Shown: positions 1 through 6,420 of the stretch, in pieces
Layout of the letters: each line of letters begins with the position of its first letter
Numbering within the stretch: position 1 is the stretch's first letter
Assembly: GCA_027619145.1 (NCBI GenBank)
Contig: JAQCGA010000016.1
Location: forward strand, 1-17,503
Length of the DNA stretch: 17,503 bases
Direction: 5' to 3'
From: a bacterium
GTDB taxonomy: Bacteria > Latescibacterota > UBA2968 > GCA-2709665
Program-made: the position numbers and the translations under genes
The notes under the pieces: model-generated
What the model was told of the DNA's origin: nothing
The model's database searches: none
The model's input: only the letters and a program-made list of their open reading frames with translations

Positions 1-881
1 TCACCGGCAACTGTCAGGTTCTGGTTTGACCACGAGGTTCCAAGGGCAAATTCAAAAGGTTGCCGCAGGGTGTATTGATCCGAATATCGCTCGGTTGGAT
101 AGGTATCGGTGCGATTTTCAAATTCATCTTCGAATTCATCTTCGAGCTTTGTTTTTACGTCAAAGGTCATCGGGGTGGTTATGGATATTCCCAGCCGCAG
201 GCCGGAGGGGAGCGCATAAAGCAGCCCCGCCCGAAGACCCAGCGCTCTGTACGTGTCTTCGAACGCAAATCGCTCGTAGAATCGCACGGTATCTCCGTGG
301 GCGTCCCTCGTGTCCTGTGACGTGAGCTGTTGTTGAAATCGGTCACTGCCTCGCCACATTTGAAGGCTCAATCCCACCGAGACGCCCCGTGCCACATCCA
401 CAGCCCCTCCAACGGTGTACGCCTCCATTGTACCGTGAAACTCAGAGAAGCCGGTTCGGTGAAATTGTGCTGCCGTATCGTAGCCGTCAATTTTGAGTCC
501 AAAATCCAGGCTTCGAGTGCGTCCGTATCCTCCAGCAAAGACCAGGCTTCCTCGGCGTACCGGGTGAACATATACCAGGCCCAGCGCGTTCAGGCGGGTG
601 CTGGAAAATTCATCTTCTGCCGGGGTGCCGAAAAATTCTGTTTTGTTCCGAAATTTTTCGTGAGAAAAAGAGGTGTACACGTCGCCTCGTTTGGCGCGTG
701 CCAGACCGGCCGGGTTTGAATATAACCCGGAAAAGTCGTCTGATAGTGTGGTGTATGCACCGCCCATTGCTGTAGCACGTGCGCCAATTCCAACATCGCT
801 GTCCAGTATGATTTCCTGTGCATACGGGCAGGTGCTCCAGAGAAAGATCAGAAGCATACTCCCGTACAGTCCCCGCATCAT
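1..881 (-). CDS. Outer-membrane beta-barrel protein, PorV/UPF0164/FadL-like (partial, C-terminus off the left edge)
   Basis: The reading frame is open from the ATG at 881 to the window edge (293 codons, no stop). It begins with a Sec signal peptide: a basic MMRG start, a hydrophobic stretch, and a likely cleavage after Pro-Tyr-Ala (about residue 21). Just after this comes the block VGIGARATAMGGAYTTLSDD followed by LYSNPAGLA. This is the N-terminal hallmark of PorV/UPF0164 and related FadL-type barrels (GAR..GMGGA...D....NPAGL). The rest alternates short aromatic/Gly-rich strands with polar turns, as expected for a barrel. The start ATG overlaps the stop of the upstream lipoprotein gene by 4 bp, with GGGGAGG 6 nt upstream, so the two are probably translationally coupled. 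Substrate or function cannot be told. PorV of type IX secretion is one relative, but no other T9SS gene is visible here. Confidence 0.72.
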   Translation of the reverse strand, partial: MMRGLYGSMLLIFLWSTCPYAQEIILDSDVGIGARATAMGGAYTTLSDDFSGLYSNPAGLARAKRGDVYTSFSHEKFRNKTEFFGTPAEDEFSSTRLNALGLVYVHPVRRGSLVFAGGYGRTRSLDFGLKIDGYDTAAQFHRTGFSEFHGTMEAYTVGGAVDVARGVSVGLSLQMWRGSDRFQQQLTSQDTRDAHGDTVRFYERFAFEDTYRALGLRAGLLYALPSGLRLGISITTPMTFDVKTKLEDEFEDEFENRTDTYPTERYSDQYTLRQPFEFALGTSWSNQNLTVAG

Positions 882-1561
882 CGCATTCCTCCCCGAGGTT
901 TTGTTTTTTCTCGTTTTTTCTCCCGCTTTTCTTCTTTTGACTCTTCTTCGTCTTCGTCTTTTGGTTGTGGCGGAGGTGGAGGAGGAGGAGGTGGTGGTGG
1001 TGCTGTCATCTGGGGCTGCGTGGGTTCGGGTTGACGGACAGCAGATCCCGAAGGTGTTTCTCCACCGGCGAACCCAGATCGCTGAATCCGGGATCTGGGC
1101 GAAATGGTTTGTAGGGGAGGAGGGGGTGACCCGACGGGTAGATGTCTTGGGTGCCACCTGTGGCCAGCATATCCGAGCGGAAGCAGATACCAGCGACCAT
1201 TCGGTCCGTATACCAGAACGCGGTTGCTCGCGTACACGGGATCATTCCAGAACAGGTTGTACCCGCCTGGAAACCGATCATACTGGTATGGAAGTAGCGT
1301 GCGCTGGATCCACCAGTTCTGGTATGGATCGTAGAACATGAGGTCCCACGGATCTGGGGCGTATCCGTACCCAGGAAAGATGCTGGAATGGAAGTATACG
1401 TCTACTCGTGTCGGTTCCAAATCTCTGTTGCTCAGGCCAGGGCGCTCAGGCGGTGGTGCCAGCGTGTGCCCAGAGGAGCCTGGGGCCTGTAGTTGGGTAT
1501 AACATCCTGTGAATGTGGCAACGGCCAGGAAGAATACCAGGATTTGAATGCCCCGTAGCAC
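878..1561 (-). CDS. Proline-rich lipoprotein of unknown function
   Basis: I chose the GTG at 1561 (227 aa) because AAGGAGGTG lies 7 nt upstream and the product then opens with a compact lipoprotein signal: basic LRG, hydrophobic core, lipobox TFTGC with the lipidated Cys at residue 20. An upstream in-frame ATG at 1630 would bury this signal. The middle part is rich in Tyr, Trp, Gly and Pro (YFHSSIFPGYGYAPDPWD and similar) and resembles low-complexity surface lipoproteins. The C-terminus carries eleven consecutive prolines, then a dense Asp/Glu/Lys/Arg tail. It overlaps the outer-membrane barrel gene by 4 bp, so the two products may work together at the outer membrane. I recognise no known domain. 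The coding assignment rests on the start signals, the lipobox and the overlap. Confidence 0.7.
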   Translation of the reverse strand: MLRGIQILVFFLAVATFTGCYTQLQAPGSSGHTLAPPPERPGLSNRDLEPTRVDVYFHSSIFPGYGYAPDPWDLMFYDPYQNWWIQRTLLPYQYDRFPGGYNLFWNDPVYASNRVLVYGPNGRWYLLPLGYAGHRWHPRHLPVGSPPPPLQTISPRSRIQRSGFAGGETPSGSAVRQPEPTQPQMTAPPPPPPPPPPPQPKDEDEEESKEEKREKKREKTKPRGGMR

Positions 1562-1629
1562 AGCCTTCACCTCCTTCAGGAGTTTTTGTTTTTTAGATTC
1601 TGAACGATTTTGAAAATGGGCACATAGCA

Positions 1630-1659
1630 CTTATATCGCAGACGCCTGGAATGGCGCAA
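1630..1659 (-). promoter_or_regulatory. Candidate sigma70-type promoter for the lipoprotein/barrel pair
   Basis: On the minus strand TTGCGC (1654-1659) is followed, after 18 bp, by TATAAG (1630-1635). The -10 box matches consensus at five of six positions, the -35 box at only three. It lies about 70 bp upstream of the GTG start at 1561, in the gap after the MORN lipoprotein gene. I see no strong terminator in this gap (1562-1724), so read-through from upstream is also possible. Confidence 0.35.
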
Positions 1660-1724
1660 AGTTGCGAGGATATGGGGCCTGAGGGAATGAATATTGAGAG
1701 CGTAAAGCATGAAGTTGATCCTGG

Positions 1725-2078
1725 CTAAGGAGTGATTTCTTTTCCAGCTTGAAAGGTCATGATTTTTTTTGTGCCAAATACATAACGTACGAAACTGCCG
1801 TCCCACATTTTTCCATTTCGATAGGTGCCCTGGGCAATTTGTTTTCCGGTTTCATCGTGGTATCTCCACACGCCGCCGGGTTCGTCTTTGACATAGGTCC
1901 CTTCCACCTGTTTGATGCCGCTTTTCCAGTAATATGTCCAGGTGCCCACCTTTTCCCCACCTTGATAGGTACCTTTCGCTTTGAGGTTCCCGTTGTTGTG
2001 TTTTTCTGTATAAGGCCCATTGGCAGGACCGCAGGCAAAAAGCAGGAAGCCGGCGAGTGTGAAGAGGATGTATTTCAT
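1725..2078 (-). CDS. MORN-repeat lipoprotein
   Basis: The 117-aa product starts at the ATG at 2078, with GGAGA upstream. It opens with MKYILFTLAGFLLFAC, a lipoprotein signal with Cys16 as the likely lipidated residue. The mature part holds about three to four MORN-2-type repeats of the form G.W.YY...G....GTY (for example VGTWTYYWKSGIKQVEGTY and GGVWRYHDETGKQIAQGTY), as in YwqK-like proteins. Such repeats form a beta-hairpin array and are generally thought to mediate binding; no enzymatic residues are visible. An alternative TTG start at 2096 would overlap the transglutaminase stop by 4 bp, but it lengthens the signal peptide awkwardly. It is the last gene of the minus-strand set that starts at 5226. 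Confidence 0.78.
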   Translation of the reverse strand: MKYILFTLAGFLLFACGPANGPYTEKHNNGNLKAKGTYQGGEKVGTWTYYWKSGIKQVEGTYVKDEPGGVWRYHDETGKQIAQGTYRNGKMWDGSFVRYVFGTKKIMTFQAGKEITP

Positions 2079-2092
2079 TGGGATCTCCGGGT

Positions 2093-3175
2093 TCAATTGG
2101 ATGCTGGCACGCGTTTTTTAAAGGTGAACTGCTGGTCGCGTTTGAAATAGTTAAAGACGCTGCTTCCTCGGCGGCTTTTGTGTAGCGGTTCGGTGAGGCC
2201 ATTGTCTGTTGCAGGGTCATAGGTGGCAAGCCGGAGACGGTGGACGCGGTTTGGATGATTCACAAAGCTGTAGAGTTCGGCCATCGTGAGTGGGCCTTCT
2301 TCTCCGAGGTAGGCACCAAGTATGTATCCGGTGAGGTCGATCCAGATCCACTGGTTGAGGGTGTTGCTGAAAATTTCGGTGGTGTTATGACCTTCAGAAA
2401 GACGAAGTTCATAGCCCGGTTCACCGGGTGGGCGAGGGTGATGCGGGCGGCCCATAGAGATGATGCGGCAAGGAATGCCGAGTGCGTTGCAGGCGTGACA
2501 GAAGATGGGTGCAATATTTTCGCAGGCAACGCCGCTTTTTCCCGAGCGCGTAAATTCGTACTGGTCAAAGGGGGCCAGACGATTGATCTCATCGGAGGGT
2601 ACACCCCGGTGTGGCTGGAGTTCCCGGATAAGTACGCGCGCCAAGGTCTGCGCACGTACAAGATCCGACGATTCAGATTTGAGGAAATGTCCCCATGTTT
2701 TTTGTGCGAAGGCAATGTTTTCCTGGGTTGGGCTGTGCAGGATCCAGTCATTTACCCGGCTGTATCCCAGGTAGAGATCGGTGTTTCGTACAATCACATA
2801 CCCCGGCGCGGTCTGTCCGTTGGCGGCGTAAAGTTCGGAGGGATAGTAGTTGATATTGATGTGGTAGGTTCGAGAGGTTTTTCCGGTTTTTGAAATTGCA
2901 CGGATCGTGGTGTCGGTTTGCTGGTGTTTGGGCTGGTGATTGTCTTCAAAGCGGAGTAAGATTTCGCCGGTGATACTTTCCTGTTCAGGCGCGTGGTTGG
3001 TAGAAAAAAGAAAGTGTGAGAAGTCCTGAAGGTCTGAAGAGAGGAGGAGCCGGGCGGCCACTCCGCTGGGGAGGCGTTCGAAGGACTGAAGGTATACGTC
3101 TTCCTGATAAGGATAAAGATCCCAGGAATTGGCTTCCAGATTTCGGACGGTGAGGGTTTGCACGTGTTCGGTCAT
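2093..3175 (-). CDS. Transglutaminase-like cysteine hydrolase/transferase
   Basis: This is a 360-aa protein. The second half carries a transglutaminase-core fold: SGVACENIAPIFCHACNALG with candidate nucleophile Cys218, then Gly-Ile-Pro-Cys-Arg; EGHNTTEIF with His263; and WIWIDLTG with Asp280. This spacing fits the Cys-His-Asp triad of the transglutaminase-like superfamily (proteases, amidases and transferases). The first roughly 140 residues look like a beta-rich domain. I see no signal peptide, so it may be cytoplasmic unless the start is wrong. The ATG at 3175 has GGAG 7 nt upstream. It lies 86 bp after the GT51-like gene and overlaps the alternative start of the MORN lipoprotein gene, indicating co-transcription. 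The substrate is unknown; a cell-wall or peptide target is suggested only by the neighbours. Confidence 0.78.
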   Translation of the reverse strand: MTEHVQTLTVRNLEANSWDLYPYQEDVYLQSFERLPSGVAARLLLSSDLQDFSHFLFSTNHAPEQESITGEILLRFEDNHQPKHQQTDTTIRAISKTGKTSRTYHININYYPSELYAANGQTAPGYVIVRNTDLYLGYSRVNDWILHSPTQENIAFAQKTWGHFLKSESSDLVRAQTLARVLIRELQPHRGVPSDEINRLAPFDQYEFTRSGKSGVACENIAPIFCHACNALGIPCRIISMGRPHHPRPPGEPGYELRLSEGHNTTEIFSNTLNQWIWIDLTGYILGAYLGEEGPLTMAELYSFVNHPNRVHRLRLATYDPATDNGLTEPLHKSRRGSSVFNYFKRDQQFTFKKRVPASN

Positions 3176-3261
3176 GGAAAAACTCCAATATGTCCAGGGA
3201 AGAGGAAGAAGGTGTGCTGGGAATAGTAGGATGTACGCAGGACGGTGTGCCAGAGATTCTT

Positions 3262-3915
3262 TTACCAGATAGGGATGTGGTCTTCGCGCGGAGAGAACGG
3301 GCGGTTGATTTCTGTTTCGTACGCGGAGGGAGTGAGAAGGCCGGCTGTTATCATCTGGTCCAGGAGTCGGTCGCGGAGTTCCAGAGCAGCTCCTGGATTC
3401 TCGGTAATTTCAATCATATTTGTGTTGAATGTCAGGTGGCAAAGGAGGAGGGCTTCGCCCAGGTTCAAGCTGTCTGCCATAACAGGTGGCATAATTTGCC
3501 CAAAATAGATCTGTACGGCTTGAGGGATTCCGTGTATGGGCCGACTGTTTCCAATGTGCACTGGAATTCTGCTGAGATACTGGCGGGCGATATCGTCTGG
3601 TTCGTACTGCATTTGAAGCAGAAAGGTAAATGCGTTGCATTTTAGAGATGGGTAGAGCCCGTTGCCTGGCAAAAGGAGAGATGCAAGGCGTCTGGGAAGC
3701 GATGCCGCAGGTTTGGAGATATCGAAGGCTGGGTCTGCATATGCAGCAAGGGCTTCGCGGAGTGTGGGCGGGGTCTGGGAGAGCGTGTCATTATTGGACG
3801 CAAGGGATCGGTCCAGGTCTCGGGACCAGGCAACCAGGACGAGAGCGACGAATGTGGCGTAGATGGCCAGCAGGAGCAAGGTGGGCGCGGTATGACGGAA
3901 GGTGGAATGTGGCAT
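3262..3915 (-). CDS. Membrane-anchored, degenerate GT51 (penicillin-binding transglycosylase)-like protein
   Basis: The 217-aa protein has one N-terminal membrane helix (about residues 10-29). Its second half aligns by eye with the C-terminal part of GT51 peptidoglycan glycosyltransferases: PDDIARQYLSRI matches the 'eILe.YLN' motif, HGIPQAVQIYFGQ matches 'G...AA..YFGK', NLGEALLLCHL matches 'L.EaA.LA', and the end (ALELRDRLLDQMITAGLLTP) matches 'A..RR..VL..M...G.It'. The N-terminal catalytic motifs are not recognisable. Where EDxxF is expected there is ADPAF (about 60-64), with Ala for the catalytic Glu, and no STxTQQ motif is seen. It is therefore probably non-catalytic. It starts 3 bp downstream of the phosphoesterase-HAD gene, so the two are clearly in one operon. 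Confidence 0.62.
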   Translation of the reverse strand: MPHSTFRHTAPTLLLLAIYATFVALVLVAWSRDLDRSLASNNDTLSQTPPTLREALAAYADPAFDISKPAASLPRRLASLLLPGNGLYPSLKCNAFTFLLQMQYEPDDIARQYLSRIPVHIGNSRPIHGIPQAVQIYFGQIMPPVMADSLNLGEALLLCHLTFNTNMIEITENPGAALELRDRLLDQMITAGLLTPSAYETEINRPFSPREDHIPIW

Positions 3916-3918
3916 ACG

Positions 3919-5226
3919 TCAGGTTTGCCGCAGGATCCAGGTTGCGGCATCGGGCAGGTCGGCGGCAATGAAGTCTGCATCTTCCGGGGCGAGATTTTTG
4001 CGCGTTTTTGCACCGCCTCCTGTCTCTACGAGGATGGCTCGACAACCGGCGTTGTGGCCAGCTTCCAGATCACTTTTCTGATCGCCTATCATGAACGAAG
4101 CGGCCAGGTCCAAGTGCAGGTCCTCGGCGGCCTGGTGCAGCATGGCCGGGCTGGGTTTGGTTTCCGGCGTGTCGGTTTGGTGCTGGGGTAACGGCGCGTT
4201 GCGGGAGTGGTACCGGGCGTAGATGCCGTCCAGTTCTACGTCGAAAGGTGCAAGCAGTGCGGCCATTTTGTCGTTGACGGCACCTACGGTTTCTATGGTA
4301 ACGTAGCCCTGACCCACAGCGGTCTGGTTGGTGACAACAACAAGCGCGTACCCGGCTTCTTGCAGGCGTGCCAGGGCTTCTCCCACGCCGTCTATAAGGC
4401 GGAAGGGTTCTGGGCCGGTGCGGTAGGCGGCCTGGGGGTTGATGTTTCCGTCCCGGTCCAGAAAAACGGCTTTTTGACGAGGACGGCCCGGATTGTGCAG
4501 GTGGATTTCGGTTTGAACGATTTCATTTTCAGAAATTTCGTAGATTCGGAAGGGGTGTGGCGGCTCACTGAAGGCGGGCGCGGTGCTAAAAAAGACGTGG
4601 CCTTCCTGGAAGAGGGATTCTCCCCGGTGATAGTGGCCATTGAGTACAAGGCGCACGCGGGGGTCGGCCAGCAGGGAGGTTTTCAGGCTTTCTGCTTCCC
4701 GGTAGGTGTGCGGGTATCCCTGGTTGCGTTCGGGGGCAATGAGGTAGTGCTGGAGGTGGATTTGCGGCCTGGGGTCGTCGTCTGCAAGGGCGGCAAGAAA
4801 CCGTTCGCGCTGGGTTCCGAGACGCTGGGGGAAATGGTTTTCCACTTCGTCGTCGAAGAAGAGCAAGATCCGATGGTTTGCTACGCCGAAGTCATGCGGA
4901 AGGTCACCGAAGACGCGGTGGAAAGATTCGGGATGGTCGTGGTTGCCGTAGAGGAACGCAACCGGGCAGGAAAGTGGTTGGAAGAGTTCTCGAACCAGAT
5001 GGAGATCTTTTTCACCCAGAGCGAGTAACGCAGGGTCGTGCATGCCGTAGAAGGGGTGGTCCACCAGATCTCCGGTAACCACAACGAGGTTCGGGGATTC
5101 GGCCCGAATGCGTTCAACGGCTGTTTCGATCAGGCCCGGCATTTTGCGGCTGAGACGACGAGAGATGGAAGAGGTGCCGGGCAGGTTGCTTCGCAGGTGG
5201 AAATCGGAAATATGAGCAATTTTCAT
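3919..5226 (-). CDS. Calcineurin-like metallophosphoesterase fused to a HAD (GmhB/HisB-N-like) phosphatase
   Basis: A single 435-aa reading frame joins two phosphatase domains. Residues 1-245 are a metallophosphoesterase with all its metal ligands: SDFH (Asp8, His10), TGDLVD (Asp53), GNHDH (Asn95, His96), an LQHY histidine (His160) and GHYH (His198, His200). Residues 252-435 are a HAD phosphatase of the D,D-heptose-bisphosphate/histidinol-phosphate type: FLDRDGN (Asp257 nucleophile, Asp259), VVTNQ (Thr299), ETKPSP (Lys357) and IGDQKSDLEAG (Asp382). The zinc-loop cysteines typical of GmhB are absent. Both domains look active, so the product probably hydrolyses phosphate esters, but the substrate is unknown. 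The junction lies near residues 246-252 with no stop or obvious start. The ATG at 5226 has no convincing ribosome-binding site. It is the first gene of the minus-strand operon. Confidence 0.82.
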   Translation of the reverse strand: MKIAHISDFHLRSNLPGTSSISRRLSRKMPGLIETAVERIRAESPNLVVVTGDLVDHPFYGMHDPALLALGEKDLHLVRELFQPLSCPVAFLYGNHDHPESFHRVFGDLPHDFGVANHRILLFFDDEVENHFPQRLGTQRERFLAALADDDPRPQIHLQHYLIAPERNQGYPHTYREAESLKTSLLADPRVRLVLNGHYHRGESLFQEGHVFFSTAPAFSEPPHPFRIYEISENEIVQTEIHLHNPGRPRQKAVFLDRDGNINPQAAYRTGPEPFRLIDGVGEALARLQEAGYALVVVTNQTAVGQGYVTIETVGAVNDKMAALLAPFDVELDGIYARYHSRNAPLPQHQTDTPETKPSPAMLHQAAEDLHLDLAASFMIGDQKSDLEAGHNAGCRAILVETGGGAKTRKNLAPEDADFIAADLPDAATWILRQT

Positions 5227-5277
5227 GGGGTGAGTTTTGCCAGTTATGGTATAGAAGGTTAAAAGGCGTAGGAGTTG

Positions 5278-5322
5278 ATTATAGATGCAGTTGAATATGC
5301 TTCAGGATCGGTGTTGCGTCAA
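5278..5322 (-). promoter_or_regulatory. Candidate promoter(s) for the minus-strand envelope operon
   Basis: Two overlapping solutions are visible on the minus strand. One is TTGACG (5317-5322), a 17-bp spacer and CATATT (5294-5299). The other is a perfect TATAAT (5278-5283) with only a poor -35 box. Either would give a leader of roughly 45-60 nt before the ATG at 5226. The leader has no clear Shine-Dalgarno sequence. Confidence 0.45.
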
Positions 5323-5391
5323 TGAAAAAGGCAAGAGAGAAGGTATTGTGATTGGGTGGTTAAGATGGCGCTGGTTCCCGGTGCGTAAATT

Positions 5392-5400
5392 TGATATATT
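5392..5400 (+). promoter_or_regulatory. Candidate extended -10 promoter for the RidA/peroxiredoxin pair
   Basis: TGATATATT reads as an extended -10 element (TG, one base, then TATATT, five of six matches). No good -35 hexamer is seen 16-18 bp upstream, which is usual for extended -10 promoters. It would start transcription about 43-45 nt before the ATG at 5450. The intergenic region 5227-5449 contains nothing else that I recognise. Confidence 0.45.
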
Positions 5401-5449
5401 GCTCAGTACAAAAAGAAGAATTTTTTGAACCGACCAGGGAGGATAACGC

Positions 5450-5830
5450 ATGGCGAAGCGCGAGATCAAGCATCCGGAAAAGCAGGCAGATACGGGCGCC
5501 TATTCGGCGGCAGTGGAGATTGACGGTTGGGTGTACGTAAGTGGACACGGGCCGCTGGATATGAAGACGGGTGAAGTGATTCAGGGAGATATTGGGACGC
5601 AAACACGTATTACGCTGGAGCATATTCAGAAGGTATTGGGTGAGGCTGGGTGTACGATGGATGACGTGGTGAAGTCCACTTGCCATCTGGCGGATATTCA
5701 GGATTTTCAGGGGTTCAATAAAGTTTATTCGGAGTTCTTCAAAGGGGTACGGCCCGCACGGACCACGGTGCAGTCCGGGTTGCTGGGCATTAAAGTAGAA
5801 ATTGATGTTGTGGCGAAGAAGTCCATGTAG
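5450..5830 (+). CDS. RidA/YjgF/UK114-family protein (enamine/imine deaminase type)
   Basis: The 126-aa length is typical for the family. The signature is present: an SGHGPLD turn (residues 31-37), the helix TLEHIQKVLGEAGCTMDDVV, and the C-terminal block RPARTTVQ...IKVEIDVVA. Arg104 and Glu118 correspond to the Arg and Glu used by RidA enzymes to hydrolyse reactive enamines and imines released by PLP enzymes. This subgroup is somewhat divergent (HGPLD instead of the usual Q.G.d), so another substrate is possible. GGGAGG lies just upstream of the ATG. The selenocysteine peroxiredoxin gene follows after 68 bp, and one terminator closes both, so the two are probably co-transcribed. Confidence 0.88.
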   Translation: MAKREIKHPEKQADTGAYSAAVEIDGWVYVSGHGPLDMKTGEVIQGDIGTQTRITLEHIQKVLGEAGCTMDDVVKSTCHLADIQDFQGFNKVYSEFFKGVRPARTTVQSGLLGIKVEIDVVAKKSM

Positions 5831-5898
5831 AAGGGGCTGAAGTCAGAAGCCAACTGGAGTGATCCACCGGGTTGCTCCGAACACAAACAGGAGGTGGT

Positions 5899-6336
5899 AT
5901 GTTAAAGGTTGGAGACGATGCGCCAGATTTTTCGGTCCAGGATCATACCGGACAAGAAGTGAGTTTGAGCAATTATTCTGGGAAGACTGTTGTGATGTGG
6001 TTTTACCCCCGTGCAAATACAGGTGGCTGAACGGCTGAAGGCATTGGATTCCGTGATCGAATCCAGGACTATGAAAGCCGGGGTGTGCAGATTGTAGGTG
6101 TGAGTACAGACGGCGTAGAGGCGAATGCTTCTTTTGCGGAGAAAAATGATTTTCCATATCCGCTGTTGTGCGATGTGGACAAAGAGATCTGTGTTGCTTA
6201 CGGGGCGTGCGAGAGCGCAGAAGATTCCAGCGCAAAACGGATTTCGTACGTGATTGGACCGGATGGGAAGATTCTTCAGGCTCATGCGACGGTGAATGCC
6301 CGGGAGCATCCGGAAACACTTCTGGCATCGCTTTAG
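5899..6336 (+). CDS. Selenocysteine-containing peroxiredoxin (Bcp/PrxQ type), read through an in-frame UGA
   Basis: The reading frame from the ATG at 5899 (strong GGAGGTG upstream) to the TAG at 6334-6336 is interrupted only by UGA at 6028-6030, codon 44. Both sides are clearly one peroxiredoxin of 145 aa: VGDDAPDFSVQD, VVMWFYPRANTGG, then UGA, then TAEGIGFRDRIQDYESRGVQ, VGVSTDG, FPYPLL, and KRISYVIGPDGKI with the conserved active-site Arg114. In Bcp/PrxQ the motif is YP.A.TPGCT, so UGA stands exactly at the peroxidatic cysteine. The resolving-cysteine position of E. coli Bcp, five residues on, is Ile49. Cys91, Cys98 or Cys104 could resolve instead. The enzyme would reduce peroxides in the cytoplasm. 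A SECIS-like hairpin follows the UGA. An inactive nonsense mutant is possible but much less likely, because the rest of the frame is intact. Confidence 0.88.
6028..6080 (+). promoter_or_regulatory. In-frame UGA and bacterial SECIS-like stem-loop
   Basis: UGA at 6028-6030 is followed by a two-part hairpin. The outer helix pairs CGGCU (6032-6036) with AGCCG (6076-6080). The inner helix pairs UUGGAUUC (6044-6051) with GAAUCCAG (6059-6066), with one U-G pair, around the seven-base loop CGUGAUC (6052-6058), which includes guanines. The apical loop begins 22 nt after UGA. Bacterial SECIS elements lie immediately downstream of the UGA with an apical loop carrying a G that contacts SelB. The pairing is by inspection; no energy was computed. 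Confidence 0.72.
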
Positions 6337-6345
6337 CACAGAAAT

Positions 6346-6400
6346 ACGGCAGGCGGGAAGCTTGGGGAGGGCGGTTTCTCGTCTGCCGTTTTGCCTTTTT
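6346..6400 (+). terminator. Rho-independent terminator after the peroxiredoxin gene
   Basis: ACGGCAGGCGGGA (6346-6358) pairs over all 13 positions with TCTCGTCTGCCGT (6377-6389), counting two G-U pairs. An 18-base loop lies between them. The stem is followed by TTTTGCCTTTTT. It starts 10 nt after the TAG of the peroxiredoxin gene and ends about 20 nt before the next ATG, so it closes the RidA-peroxiredoxin unit. The following gene would then need its own start of transcription or read-through. Confidence 0.85.
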
Positions 6401-6420
6401 ATTGGGAGATCGGGTTCTGC

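Noticed and set aside
970..1005. GGA/GGT-rich repeat as a tandem repeat or mobile-element scar
   Set aside because: It is explained by the proline-coding run of the minus-strand lipoprotein gene.
673..1341. Plus-strand open frame (222 codons) across the lipoprotein and barrel genes
   Set aside because: The minus strand has a signal peptide, a lipobox, Shine-Dalgarno sites and a 4-bp gene overlap; the plus-strand frame has Glu/Val runs from the repeat only.
4207..5028. Long plus-strand open frame (273 codons) opposite the phosphoesterase-HAD gene
   Set aside because: The minus strand carries complete metallophosphoesterase and HAD motifs over the same bases; the plus-strand translation shows no domain and no suitable start signal.
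5899..6030. Peroxiredoxin as a simple nonsense pseudogene
   Set aside because: The stop is specifically UGA, exactly at the catalytic Cys codon, the frame is intact on both sides, and a SECIS-like hairpin follows.
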